DNA from: VRUE01 sp035712345 | GTDB lineage: Bacteria > Actinomycetota > Thermoleophilia > Solirubrobacterales > 70-9 | DNA length: 64,000 nucleotides | Reading direction: 5' to 3' | Assembly: GCA_035712345.1 (NCBI GenBank) | Contig: DASTAY010000025.1 | Location: forward strand, 1 to 64,000 | Shown here: piece after piece, positions 8,630-17,810 of the stretch | How positions within the stretch are numbered: position 1 is the stretch's first letter | Layout: the number at the start of each line of letters is the position of its first letter | Made by a program: the position numbers and the translations under genes | Notes under the pieces: model-generated | What the model saw: the letters and a program-made list of their open reading frames with translations, nothing else | Databases searched by the model: none | What the model was told of the DNA's origin: nothing

Positions 8630-9184
8630 ATGTTCCCGCTCAACCTCGCCAACACGCTGACCCTGCTGCGGATCCTCGCTGTGCCCGTGGTGGTCGTGGC
8701 GCTGCTGGGGGAGACGCCGAACGGGGACGCGCTGGCGGCCGCCGTCTTCGCGCTCGCGGCCGCGACCGACGGGCTCGACGGCTACTTCGCCCGCTCGCGC
8801 GACGCGGTCACCACCTTCGGCAAGCTGATGGACCCGCTCGCCGACAAGCTCCTGATCACCGCGGCGCTGATCTCCCTGGTCTCCCTCGACCGCCTGCAGG
8901 CCTGGGTCGCGATGGTGATCATCGCCCGCGAGATCGCCGTCACCGGCCTGCGCGCGATCGCCGCCGAGCGCGGCGTCGTCATCGCCGCGAGCTGGATGGG
9001 CAAGCTGAAGACGGTGCTGCAGATCGCCGCCGTGATCGCGCTGATCGCGGCCGACCCGTCACCGGCCTGGGTCGACGTCCTCGTCTACCTGGCGGTCGCC
9101 GCGACGGTGATCAGCGGCGCCGACTACTTCTTCGGGCTGCGCAAGCGCCTCAACTCGAAGGAGCCTCGAGCCACTCGCGCATAG
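8630..9184 (+). CDS. pgsA: CDP-diacylglycerol--glycerol-3-phosphate 3-phosphatidyltransferase
   Basis: 184 aa, about five membrane segments. The CDP-alcohol phosphotransferase signature is complete: D47-x2-D50-G-x2-A-R-x8-G64-x3-D68-x3-D72. The enzyme makes phosphatidylglycerol phosphate in the membrane, the first step to PG and cardiolipin. Other CDP-alcohol transferases share the signature, but the length, the N-terminus NLANTLTLLRILAVPV and the motif form DGLDGYFAR fit PgsA best. The 3' end overlaps the convergent folE2 gene by 35 bp. Confidence 0.88.
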   Translation: MFPLNLANTLTLLRILAVPVVVVALLGETPNGDALAAAVFALAAATDGLDGYFARSRDAVTTFGKLMDPLADKLLITAALISLVSLDRLQAWVAMVIIAREIAVTGLRAIAAERGVVIAASWMGKLKTVLQIAAVIALIAADPSPAWVDVLVYLAVAATVISGADYFFGLRKRLNSKEPRATRA

Positions 9185-10157
9185 TCGTGTGTCGGCGCTG
9201 GTGCTCGCCGCTGTCGAGCTCGGCGCGCAGGTCGTCGAGCCTGCCGTAGCGCTCGGCGACGACGTTGTGGCGATGGATCGTCTCGAGGTTCTCCTGGCGC
9301 GCCATGACAAAGGCCTCGCCGGGCAGGTCGGGGTAGTCGGCGGTGACGCGGCGCACCATCTCACGCACGCAGTCCTCGACGAAGCGCGGCTGCGAGTGGG
9401 CCTTGGCGACGACGGCGAGCTCGTCGGGCCGCTTCATCAGCTCGTAGATCTCCGAGCTCATCGACTGCTCGACTATATGGACCATCTCCGGCGCGTCGAT
9501 CCAGGCGGGGCCGCCCTCGGGGCAGCCGATGTGCAGCGTGCCGATGCCCCGCTGGTTGTGGGTAGCGATCGGCACTGCCTCGATCGCCGCCTCGATCTGC
9601 TCGGCGTCGAAGCCCTGCTCGGCGAGTCGTTCGCGGGCCAGCCCGCCGACCATCTCCTGCGCGCAGGGGCAGGCGGTCATGCCCTGGGCCTGCACTCCCG
9701 TCAGCGTCCGGGTGCCGCGCGGCGAGTCGACGGCGGTGCCGAAGAGGACGTAGATCTCCTGGGTGCGCTGGCCGCTGGCCGGCGTGGTGACGGTCTCCGG
9801 ATAGCGCGCGGTGACCGAGACCTCGGCCCGCAGCCCACCTTGGCGCTCGCGCACGCGCTGGGCGATGTGGGCGGCGAGCACCTCGGCGCGGAAGGCCTCG
9901 CCGAGGACGACCTCGTCGATCGCCTCGCCGACGATTTCCTCGAAGCGCGACATGTGGACTCCCGCCTGGCGCGGGTTGAGGTCGACGAAGCACTCGAAGT
10001 CGGCGCTGTAGAGGTTCTCCTGGCCGTCGGCCTTGACCCTGATCACCTTCTCCACGCCGGTCACGCCCACGCGGGAGAGGCTGACCTGAGTGGTCGGCGT
10101 CCCGGACTGCACGTCGGGCGCGACGGCGGAAAGTGGGGTGGGAGAGCGGGTTGCCAT
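9150..10157 (-). CDS. folE2: GTP cyclohydrolase, FolE2/MptA type
   Basis: 335 aa. Family features are visible: HMSRFEE near residue 68, CPCAQEMV near 165, and THNQRGIGTLHIG near 200, covering the metal-binding and substrate residues of the type IB enzymes. It converts GTP to a dihydroneopterin form for folate-like cofactors. Bacterial FolE2 and archaeal MptA share these motifs; the bacterial context favours FolE2. ATG 10157 is about 130 bp from the divergent sigA start. Confidence 0.87.
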   Translation of the reverse strand: MATRSPTPLSAVAPDVQSGTPTTQVSLSRVGVTGVEKVIRVKADGQENLYSADFECFVDLNPRQAGVHMSRFEEIVGEAIDEVVLGEAFRAEVLAAHIAQRVRERQGGLRAEVSVTARYPETVTTPASGQRTQEIYVLFGTAVDSPRGTRTLTGVQAQGMTACPCAQEMVGGLARERLAEQGFDAEQIEAAIEAVPIATHNQRGIGTLHIGCPEGGPAWIDAPEMVHIVEQSMSSEIYELMKRPDELAVVAKAHSQPRFVEDCVREMVRRVTADYPDLPGEAFVMARQENLETIHRHNVVAERYGRLDDLRAELDSGEHQRRHTTMREWLEAPSS

Positions 10158-10207
10158 CGGCCCACGAAGCCTAGGCGATGAGAGGCGTCGGGGCCTTCGA
10201 AGTTACC

Positions 10208-10213
10208 TATACT
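10208..10213 (+). promoter_or_regulatory. Candidate -10 element (TATACT) of sigA
   Basis: TATACT lies in the gap between folE2 (minus) and sigA (plus), in a locally AT-richer spot. No good -35 is seen 17 bp upstream. Initiation here would give a leader of about 70 nt before the TTG start at 10288. Confidence 0.4.
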
Positions 10214-10287
10214 TCCGAGGGTCGGAGCGATGGGGCCGGCCCCCGGGAGGGGAACAGGGTTGCAGTGGAGGCAGTGATATCGAGCCG

Positions 10288-11409
<1,122 letters not shown>

Positions 11410-11436
11410 CCTCGTCAGTGCGAGATACTGCCGCCG

Positions 11437-11898
11437 ATGCCCTCCGGTGACAAGTTCTACTCGCGCATGTCGCAGATGATGGGAGCGAACGGGCTGCGCT
11501 GGGCGGGCAAGCTCAACGTCCCGCTCTACCGCATGTCCGGCGGGCGGCTGATGGGAAAGGTCAACGAGGCGCCCGTGCTGTTGCTGACGACCACCGGGCG
11601 CAAATCGGGCCAGAAGCGCACCGCGCCCGTCGTCTATCTGGCCGACGGCGAGAACCTCGTCGTGATCGGCTCCAACGCGGGCCACAGCCGCGCGCCGGCC
11701 TGGTCGCTCAACCTCAAAGCCGATCCCGACGCCGAGGTCGAGGTCGGGCGCGAGCGGCGGGCGGTGCGGGCGCGCGTCGCCGACGGCGAGGAGCGCGCCG
11801 AGCTCTGGCGCAGGCACAACGTCCAGTACTCCGGCTTCGACGAATACGAGGCGCGGACCGACCGCGACATCGCCCTCTTCGTCCTGGAGCCCCGCTAG
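11437..11898 (+). CDS. F420-dependent nitroreductase-family (Ddn-like) oxidoreductase
   Basis: 153 aa. LLLTTTGRKSGQKRTAPVVY at about 48-67 is the hallmark of the deazaflavin (F420)-dependent Ddn/FDOR family; a Trp-Ser-Leu-Asn-Leu segment and P-x-A-x-V follow as usual. Such proteins reduce quinones or other hydride acceptors with F420H2 on a split beta-barrel. The substrate is unknown. GATACT ends 7 nt before the ATG, with no SD. Confidence 0.85.
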   Translation: MPSGDKFYSRMSQMMGANGLRWAGKLNVPLYRMSGGRLMGKVNEAPVLLLTTTGRKSGQKRTAPVVYLADGENLVVIGSNAGHSRAPAWSLNLKADPDAEVEVGRERRAVRARVADGEERAELWRRHNVQYSGFDEYEARTDRDIALFVLEPR

Positions 11899-11913
11899 TC
11901 GTCCCACTCCGGG

Positions 11914-11931
11914 CACCTTTTTGGGTGCCAT
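11914..11931. terminator. Small hairpin in the gap before the SnoaL-like gene
   Basis: GGCACC and GGTGCC flank a T-rich loop (TTTTTG). It may terminate the F420-dependent oxidoreductase transcript, but the stem is only 6 bp and no T-tract follows. Confidence 0.3.
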
Positions 11932-11964
11932 GCACCTCGAAGGCGCCCGGGGTAGCCTTGTGCT

Positions 11965-12336
11965 ATGCACCCGTTTAGGCGTGCCGCCGAGAACAAGGAC
12001 CTCGAGGCCGCAAAGGCGACCCTGCGCGAGGACGTCGTCCTGCACAGCCCGATCCTCTTCCGCGGCTTCGAGGGCCGCGAGATCGTGGTCGGGGTGCTGA
12101 CCCACGTCGCCGCCACGCTGGAGGACTTCCGCTACACCGACGAGCTTGCCGACGAGAGCACCGTCGTCTTGCGTTTCAAGGCTCGGGTCGGGGACCGTGA
12201 GCTGGAGGGCATCGACTTCCTCGAGCTCGACGAGCGGGGCCTGGTGCGCGAGCTGACCGTCTTCATGCGCCCGATGTCGGCGCTGACGGCGTTCAACGAG
12301 CGGATGGCCGCCCGCCTCGGCGTCGAGGCCGGATAA
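11965..12336 (+). CDS. SnoaL-like / NTF2-fold protein
   Basis: 123 aa, typical length for the cone-shaped NTF2-like fold. Visible elements are an N-terminal helix pair (RRAAENKDLEAAKATLREDV), HSPILFRGFEGREIV, then alternating strands ending in LTVFMRPMSAL. Members are polyketide cyclases, isomerases or ligand binders; without active-site residues I can identify, the function stays open. TAGCCT at 11953-11958 lies 6 nt before the ATG and there is no SD, consistent with a leaderless mRNA. Confidence 0.7.
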   Translation: MHPFRRAAENKDLEAAKATLREDVVLHSPILFRGFEGREIVVGVLTHVAATLEDFRYTDELADESTVVLRFKARVGDRELEGIDFLELDERGLVRELTVFMRPMSALTAFNERMAARLGVEAG

Positions 12337-12353
12337 ACTCGGCGCTCCGTCCC

Positions 12354-12435
12354 GGGGGAGTGCCCGAGTGGTTAAAGGGGACTGGCTGTAAACCAGTTGG
12401 CTATGCCTACACAGGTTCGAATCCTGTCTCCCCCA
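12354..12435 (+). tRNA. tRNA-Tyr (anticodon GTA)
   Basis: Acceptor GGGGGAG pairs with CTCCCCC. The anticodon stem is ACTGG/CCAGT with loop CTGTAAA, giving anticodon GTA. The long variable arm is that of class II tRNA-Tyr, and the T-arm contains GGTTCGAATCC. The discriminator is A at 12435; CCA is not encoded. The next gene's ATG begins at 12437, two bases on. Confidence 0.95.
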
Positions 12436-12436
12436 T

Positions 12437-13150
12437 ATGAGTGACAGCCTCGACGGCCGGGTCTACGCCATCGCCGGGATCGGCGGAGGGCTCGGGCCGG
12501 TGGTCGCCGAGCGACTGGGGTCTGCGGGAGCGATCGTCGCCGGCGCCGAGCGCGACCAGGCCCACGTGGATGCGCTGGGAGAGGAACTGGGCCTGCCGAC
12601 CGAGCGCTGGGACGGCCGGGCGGTCGACCTGCTCGACGAGGACGCCGCGCGGGGATGGTGCGCGACGCTGCGTGAGCGCTTCGGTCGGGTCGACGGCCTG
12701 CTGCACCTCGTCGGTGGCTGGCGCGGCGGCCAGCCTCTGCACGAGGCGCCGCTCGCCGACTGGGACCTCCTGCACGAATTGTTGATCCGCACCGTGCAGC
12801 ACACCAGCCGCGCCTTCCACGAGGCGCTGCTCGCCTCGCCGCACGGTCGCTTCGTCCTCGTCTCCGCCAAGCAGGCGCAGGCGCCGTCCAATTTGAATGC
12901 CGCATACGCGGCGGCCAAGGCCGCAGCCGAGGCCTGGACCGTCGCTCTCGCCGACGGCTTCCATGGCACCGAGGCGACGGCGAACATCGTCGTCGTCGAC
13001 GCGATCCTCACCGCGCGCATGCGAGCCGAGGGCCCCGACGGAGATTTCTCCGCCTTCACCCCGGCCGAGCACATCGCCGCCGCAATCGCCTTTCTCTGCT
13101 CGGACGCAGCTCAGGAGACGAACGGTCAGCGTCTGACGCTCGCCTCCTGA
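12437..13150 (+). CDS. Short-chain dehydrogenase/reductase (SDR) family protein
   Basis: 237 aa with a Rossmann fold: cofactor loop GIGGGLG near residues 14-20, LHLVGGW in place of the usual NNAG motif, and catalytic YAAAK near residue 157. A Ser just before the Tyr region (LVSAKQ) could complete the triad. The substrate is unknown. The ATG lies 1 nt after the last tRNA-Tyr base, so its mRNA probably arises by tRNA 3'-end processing and is leaderless. Confidence 0.82.
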   Translation: MSDSLDGRVYAIAGIGGGLGPVVAERLGSAGAIVAGAERDQAHVDALGEELGLPTERWDGRAVDLLDEDAARGWCATLRERFGRVDGLLHLVGGWRGGQPLHEAPLADWDLLHELLIRTVQHTSRAFHEALLASPHGRFVLVSAKQAQAPSNLNAAYAAAKAAAEAWTVALADGFHGTEATANIVVVDAILTARMRAEGPDGDFSAFTPAEHIAAAIAFLCSDAAQETNGQRLTLAS

Positions 13151-13179
13151 CCCCCGCGCGGCCGCATACCATTCGCAAC

Positions 13180-13974
13180 ATGCCTCGCAAGGGCTCAGAG
13201 AGCTCCCCACCCGGCGAGGGCGAGATGACGATCCGCCAGCTGGCCGAGCGCACGGGGATGACCGTGCGCAACATCCGCGCCCATCAGACGCGCGGCCTGT
13301 TGCCGGCGCCGATCGTCCGCGGCCGCACCGGCTACTACGGGGAGGAGCACGTGGCTCGGATCGAGCTGACCCGCGAGATGCAGGCCGACGGGCTCAACCT
13401 CGAGGCGATCCGCCGCGTGCTCGACAGCGGCGACGGCTCCGCCTCGGCGATGTTCGACTTCACCCGCGCCCTGCGCACCCCCTTCGAAGACGAGGCGCCG
13501 GAGATCGTCGAAGCCGAGGAGCTGACCGAGATCTGGGGCGAGACGGCCGATATGAAGCTGCAGTCCCGGGCCGAAAAGCTCGGCATCTTCCGCGCCCTGC
13601 CAGACGGGCGGATCGAGGTGATCAGCCCGCAGCTGCTGCGAGCCGCGGTCGAGCTGTCCGAGCTCGGTGTCGGCGCCGAGGGCGCGCTGATGACCGCCGA
13701 GAAGCTGCGCCGCCACGCCGACGGCGTCGCCCGGGCCTTCGTCGACCTCTTCGTCAAGGAGGTCTGGCAGCCGTTCGACCGGGCGGGGCGGCCGGAGAGC
13801 GACTGGCCGCGGATGAGCGAGGCGCTGGAACGCATGCGCCCGCTCGCGGCCAGTGCCCTCTTGGCCACCTTTCAGATCGCGATGGGGGAGGCGGTCGAGA
13901 AGGAGAGCGAGCGCACGCTGCGACTCGCCGCCCGCCCCGGGAAACGCTCCGGCAAGCGCCGGAAAAAGCGCTGA
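13180..13974 (+). CDS. MerR-family transcriptional regulator
   Basis: 264 aa. MTIRQLAERTGMTVRNIRAH starts a MerR winged helix (about 16-80), continuing TRGLLPAPIVRGRTGYYGEE, with the usual Y-Y before the second wing replaced by RAHQTRG. The effector half (100-250) is large and helical and lacks Cys, so this is not a metal sensor of the classic kind. The C-terminus is very basic (PGKRSGKRRKKR). TACCAT at 13167-13172 ends 7 nt before the ATG with no SD. Targets are unknown. Confidence 0.8.
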   Translation: MPRKGSESSPPGEGEMTIRQLAERTGMTVRNIRAHQTRGLLPAPIVRGRTGYYGEEHVARIELTREMQADGLNLEAIRRVLDSGDGSASAMFDFTRALRTPFEDEAPEIVEAEELTEIWGETADMKLQSRAEKLGIFRALPDGRIEVISPQLLRAAVELSELGVGAEGALMTAEKLRRHADGVARAFVDLFVKEVWQPFDRAGRPESDWPRMSEALERMRPLAASALLATFQIAMGEAVEKESERTLRLAARPGKRSGKRRKKR

Positions 13975-13979
13975 GCGAG

Positions 13980-14744
13980 CTAGGCGAGAGCCGCGTCGTC
14001 GAGCTCGTCGCCGGCGGCGGTGCGGCCGGCGTAGGCGAGGACGGCGAAATACATCAACGAGGGAAGGAGCTCATCGAGCTCCTCGGTTTCGTTTTTCTGC
14101 AGGCGCGAGTAGAGCACCGCTTCGATTCCACCCACGACCCCCGCGGCGGCGATCGCCGACGGAGGTTCGTCGAGATCCTCCCTGACCAAAGCGTCGATAC
14201 AGCCCGCGAGGCGGTCGAGCATCTCGTCGCGCCGTCGCAGCCCGGCGGGGCTGGATGCGCGCGCCTCGACGATCACCGTGCGCGCCTCGAGTGGTTCCTC
14301 TGCGACGAAGCGCAACAGCTCGGCGAGGCCGCTGCGGATCCGGTCCCTCCAGCTCGGCCCGGCAGCCGCGACCGCGGCTTCGATGCGCTCGCTCATCCGC
14401 GCGGCCGAGGCGTCGAAGGCGGCGAGGAAGCAGGCTTCCTTGTCCTCGAACTGTTCGTAGAACGTCGGCCGCGAGATCCCGGCTCGGCTGAGCACGTCCT
14501 GGACGGTGAGCGTGTTGTAGCCGGTTTCGGTGACCGCATCGACCATCGCCGCGAGCAGCCGCTCGCGCTGGACCGCCTTGACCAGTTCCGAAGGCAGCGT
14601 CCTGACCCCCGCCGGGAAGCGACCGTCGGCTCGCGTCAGCAGCGCCACCGCCTCGTTCAGTTCCGAGTCCGACCAACGGTCCCCGACCGCGTTGGCCAGC
14701 TTCTCCCTGCTCAGCATTATCCTCTCCGGCGTCCGCTCTGACAT
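13980..14744 (-). CDS. TetR/AcrR-family regulator
   Basis: 254 aa from ATG 14744 (MSERTPERI); the longer frame to 14798 reaches far into the shared promoter region. The HTH is TVQDVLSRAGISRPTFYEQF after an unusual 50-residue N-terminal extension. It is followed by the TetR helix EDKEACFLAAFDA and a helical ligand-binding part. It is divergent from another TetR gene at 14849, an arrangement that suggests shared or cross-regulated promoters. Confidence 0.82.
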   Translation of the reverse strand: MSERTPERIMLSREKLANAVGDRWSDSELNEAVALLTRADGRFPAGVRTLPSELVKAVQRERLLAAMVDAVTETGYNTLTVQDVLSRAGISRPTFYEQFEDKEACFLAAFDASAARMSERIEAAVAAAGPSWRDRIRSGLAELLRFVAEEPLEARTVIVEARASSPAGLRRRDEMLDRLAGCIDALVREDLDEPPSAIAAAGVVGGIEAVLYSRLQKNETEELDELLPSLMYFAVLAYAGRTAAGDELDDAALA

Positions 14745-14814
14745 AGGAACCTTCGCGTTTCTTTTAGAAAATGTGCAGGCCTTCGAAGGGTACCACAAAA
14801 GTTGTCGGTCTGCA

Positions 14815-14842
14815 TTGGAATTTCCGCCGTCACGGGTATCCT
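14815..14842 (+). promoter_or_regulatory. Promoter of the TetR gene at 14849
   Basis: TTGGAA (14815-14820), a 16-bp spacer and TATCCT (14837-14842) make a recognisable sigma-70-type promoter. Its start point would fall at or just before the ATG at 14849, implying a leaderless transcript. Confidence 0.6.
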
Positions 14843-14848
14843 TGGCCC

Positions 14849-15499
14849 ATGCCGCCGAGAGGCAAAGGGGGAACCCAGGAGAGGCAGACGCCGAAACGGT
14901 CGACTGCGCCGGTTCGCCCCGCCCTGCCGCGTGAGTTCATCGCGCTCCACAAGCAGCGCCGGATCATGGACGCGCTCGCCGAGCTGACAGCCGAACAGGG
15001 CTACGAGGCGACGAAGATATCCGACATCGTCCGCAGGGCCGGGGTCGCGCGGAAAACGCTCTACGACAACTTCGAGGGCAAGGAGGAGGTCTTCCTCGCC
15101 GCCTTCGACGGGGCCCGGGACGAGGTCCTGCGCCGGGTCGAAGAAGGCGGCGCCGACGCCGACGGGGGATGGCAGGAGCGGATCGAGGGCGGTCTCGCGG
15201 CTTTCCTCGGCTTCGTCGCCGAGCAGCCCACGGTCGCCCGCATGTGCATGATCGAGGCGCTCTCCGCGACACCGGAGACGACCAAGCGCTACGAGGACGC
15301 TCTCGACAGCTTCGTCGAGCTGACCCGGCGGGCGTTGCCACGCGACGAGCGCCTGCCGGACACGATCGCGGAGACGCTCGTCGGCGGCGTCGCCTGGATC
15401 GTCTACCAGCAGATCCGCCGCGGCGAGGCCGAGCGGGCCGAGGACCTGCTGCCCGAATTGACCGAGTTCATGATGGCGCCGTACCTCGCCTCCGCCTGA
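14849..15499 (+). CDS. TetR/AcrR-family regulator
   Basis: 216 aa. The HTH is KISDIVRRAGVARKTLYDNF (about 51-70), followed by EGKEEVFLAAFDGARDEVLR and a C-terminal domain resembling the neighbouring TetR proteins (EQPTVARMCMIEA, LPELTEFMMAPYL). The start at ATG 14849 is supported by a promoter whose -10 ends 6 nt upstream. It is 55 bp upstream of a second TetR gene on the same strand; the two may be paralogues from a local duplication. Confidence 0.83.
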   Translation: MPPRGKGGTQERQTPKRSTAPVRPALPREFIALHKQRRIMDALAELTAEQGYEATKISDIVRRAGVARKTLYDNFEGKEEVFLAAFDGARDEVLRRVEEGGADADGGWQERIEGGLAAFLGFVAEQPTVARMCMIEALSATPETTKRYEDALDSFVELTRRALPRDERLPDTIAETLVGGVAWIVYQQIRRGEAERAEDLLPELTEFMMAPYLASA

Positions 15500-15554
15500 G
15501 CCCCACCGCACCGGCGGACGGGAAGCGCTTAGCGTTGGCAGACTTTAGTACTGC

Positions 15555-16193
15555 ATGACTTCACTGCCACGGGGGCGTCACGGCCTCTCACGCGAGTTCA
15601 TCGCCGACCATCAGCGAGCGCGGTTGTTCGCGGCGATCGGCGCCGTGATCGAGCGTGGCGGCTACGAGAGCGCGACGGTCTCCGCGGTCGCCGCCGAGGC
15701 GGGCGTCTCGAAGAGCGATTTCTACGCCCAGTTCGCGAGCAAGGACGATTGCTTCCTCGCGGCTTACGACGCGGGGGTGGAGCGCCTGCGCGCCAAGGTC
15801 CTGGTCGCCTGCGGAGACGCGGAAACCTGGGGCGATGGGATCTGCGCGGGCCTGTCCGCGGCGCTGACCGGCTTCGCCGGCGAGCCCGCGCAGGCGAACC
15901 TGCTGCTGGTCGAGGGGTTGCGGGCCGGCCCCGCGATCTACGGGCGGTTTCAGGCCGCGGTGGAGAGTTTCGTCCCTCTCCTGCGCGACAGCGGCCGGGG
16001 TCGCGCTGGCGCCGCCGGGTGGCCTGAAGCGACCGACGAGGTCGTCGTGGGTGGCCTCGCCTCCCTGCTCAGCCGCCTTGTCTTGGCCGGCGAAGCCGCT
16101 CGCCTCGATCGATTCTTCCCGGAACTTGCCGAATTTGCGCTGTCCCCCTATCTGGGCGTCGCCGAGGCGCGCCGCATAATCTCCTCCAGATGA
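15555..16193 (+). CDS. TetR/AcrR-family regulator, coupled to dcd
   Basis: 212 aa. The HTH is TVSAVAAEAGVSKSDFYAQF (about 34-53), then SKDDCFLAAYDAGVERLR. The C-terminal half is similar in layout to the preceding TetR gene (EPAQANLLLVEGLRAG, FPELAEFALSPYL). Its stop overlaps the dcd start in ATGA, so the two are translationally coupled. TTTAGT lies 5 nt before the ATG. Confidence 0.83.
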   Translation: MTSLPRGRHGLSREFIADHQRARLFAAIGAVIERGGYESATVSAVAAEAGVSKSDFYAQFASKDDCFLAAYDAGVERLRAKVLVACGDAETWGDGICAGLSAALTGFAGEPAQANLLLVEGLRAGPAIYGRFQAAVESFVPLLRDSGRGRAGAAGWPEATDEVVVGGLASLLSRLVLAGEAARLDRFFPELAEFALSPYLGVAEARRIISSR

Positions 16194-17371
16194 CGGGTGA
16201 GACGAGCGCAGCCGCAGGGGCCGCGGCGACGGAGCCGCCCCCCGGCACGGCGACCGAGGGCGTCCTGCCCTCTCAGGCCCTCGGCGAGGCGATCGAGGCC
16301 GAGTGGATCAGCTCCGGCGACTACCGCATCCGCCCCGAGGCGATCCAGCCGGCCAGCATCGACCTGCGGCTCGGCGACTTCGCCTGGGCGCTGCGCTGCA
16401 GCTTCCTGCCCGACGTCGACTCGACCGTCGAGGAGAAGATCGAGGGCCTCGCCTTCCAGAAGATCGACCTGCGCGACGGCGCGGTGCTCGAGCGCGACCG
16501 CCCGTACCTGGTGCCTCTGCTGGAGGAGCTGGCGCTGCCCGACGACGTCCGCGCCAAGGCGAACCCGAAGAGCTCCACCGGCCGCCTCGACGTCTTCACC
16601 CGGGTGCTCACCGACCGCCACCACCGCTTCGACGAGATCCGCCCCGGCTACCACGGTCGCCTCTACCTGGAGGTGGTGCCACGCTCCTTCGCGATCCAGG
16701 TGCGCAGCGGGCTCTCGCTCAACCAGCTGCGCCTGGCGCGCGGCGACGTGCGCCTCGCCGACGCCGAGATCCGCGCCCTGCAGGACGAGTTTCCGCTCCT
16801 ATACCTCGATTCGCACGCCCTGCGCGAGTCCGAGCTGGCTCTCGCCGAGGGGCTCTTCCTCAGCGTCGACCTCTCCGGGCCGAGCGACCGCATCGCCGGC
16901 TACAGGGCGAAGAAGAACAGCCTGCCGATCGATCTCTCGCGGATCCGCGCCTACCGCTGGACCGACTACTGGGATCCCGTCTACCCCGAGCCCGGCGGGC
17001 GGATCGTGCTCGAGCCGGAGATCTTCTACCTGCTGCTCTCCGCCGAGGGTGTCTGCATCCCGCCCCAGATCGCCGCCGAGATGATGGCCTACGACCCGAC
17101 CGCCGGCGAGCTGCGCACCCACTACGCCGGCTTCTTCGACCCCGGCTTCGGCTATGACCCGGCGGGTGGTCGCCACGGCAGCCGCGCCGCGCTCGAGGTG
17201 CGGGCGCGCGACGTCTCCTTCATGGTCGAGCACCGCCAGCCCGTCTGCAAGCTGGCCCTGGAGCGCACCAGCGCGCCGGCCGAGCGTCTCTATGGCGAGG
17301 ACCTGGGCTCCAACTACCAGGGCCAGGTGACGATGCTCAGCAAGCACTTCGAGGAGCAGGCGGCGGGCTGA
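16190..17371 (+). CDS. dcd: dCTP deaminase-family protein, long double-domain form
   Basis: 393 aa, about twice a standard Dcd. QPASIDLRLGDF at about 53-64 and NPKSSTGRLDVFTRVLTD at about 125-142 are the substrate-site motifs. The C-terminal half repeats the fold (RIVLEPEIFYLLLSAEGVCI) and matches the long 2'-deoxycytidine 5'-triphosphate deaminase family. The reaction is dCTP to dUTP, feeding dTMP synthesis. The ATG overlaps the TetR stop (ATGA). The 3' end overlaps the convergent MerR gene by 35 bp. Confidence 0.82.
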   Translation: MTGETSAAAGAAATEPPPGTATEGVLPSQALGEAIEAEWISSGDYRIRPEAIQPASIDLRLGDFAWALRCSFLPDVDSTVEEKIEGLAFQKIDLRDGAVLERDRPYLVPLLEELALPDDVRAKANPKSSTGRLDVFTRVLTDRHHRFDEIRPGYHGRLYLEVVPRSFAIQVRSGLSLNQLRLARGDVRLADAEIRALQDEFPLLYLDSHALRESELALAEGLFLSVDLSGPSDRIAGYRAKKNSLPIDLSRIRAYRWTDYWDPVYPEPGGRIVLEPEIFYLLLSAEGVCIPPQIAAEMMAYDPTAGELRTHYAGFFDPGFGYDPAGGRHGSRAALEVRARDVSFMVEHRQPVCKLALERTSAPAERLYGEDLGSNYQGQVTMLSKHFEEQAAG

Positions 17372-17810
17372 GCTCGCGCAGGCGCTCGCGCACGCGGCGG
17401 CGCCGGGCGACCAGCTCCTCCTCGAGTGCGGCGATCTCGTCGCGGCGACGGCGGACCAGGGAGAGCTGGCGAGTGATGTGGCCGAGCGACTCGTCGAGTA
17501 TCTGCCGCCGCCGCACCGGGTCCTCGACGCCGCTGTCCCACTCGCGGCGAAGGGCAGCGCGGGCGTCCTCGGCTTCGGTCAGCGTCTTCAGCTCTTCCAG
17601 GGAGAGACCGAGCAGGTCCTTGAGGCGGAGCAGCTCGGTCAGTCGCTCGACGTCCCCCTCGGCGTAGAGGCGGTGGGATCCCGGCTCGCGTCCGGAGGCG
17701 GCGGGCAGCAAGCCGATCTCCTCGTAGTAGCGGATCGTCCGTGGGGTGGTTCCGGTCAGGCCGGCAACTTCACCGATGCGCAGCTCCTTGTCCTCGTTGG
17801 AGCCGCTCAT
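17337..17810 (-). CDS. MerR-family regulator of the adjacent MFS exporter
   Basis: 157 aa. ELRIGEVAGLTGTTPRTIRY (about 9-28) and YEEIGLLPAASGREPGSHRLY form the MerR DNA-binding domain. The remainder is a long Arg/Glu-rich coiled coil (100-150) with no obvious effector pocket and one C-terminal Cys. The start ATG 17810 overlaps the MFS stop (ATGA), so exporter and regulator are co-translated. By analogy it should control the MFS gene, possibly autoregulating the operon. Confidence 0.83.
   Translation of the reverse strand: MSGSNEDKELRIGEVAGLTGTTPRTIRYYEEIGLLPAASGREPGSHRLYAEGDVERLTELLRLKDLLGLSLEELKTLTEAEDARAALRREWDSGVEDPVRRRQILDESLGHITRQLSLVRRRRDEIAALEEELVARRRRVRERLRELSPPPAPRSAC

Noticed and set aside
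14815..16193. The three TetR genes as an antibiotic-resistance island
   Set aside because: No efflux or modifying enzyme is attached to them directly; the nearest exporter (MFS at 17807) has its own coupled MerR regulator.
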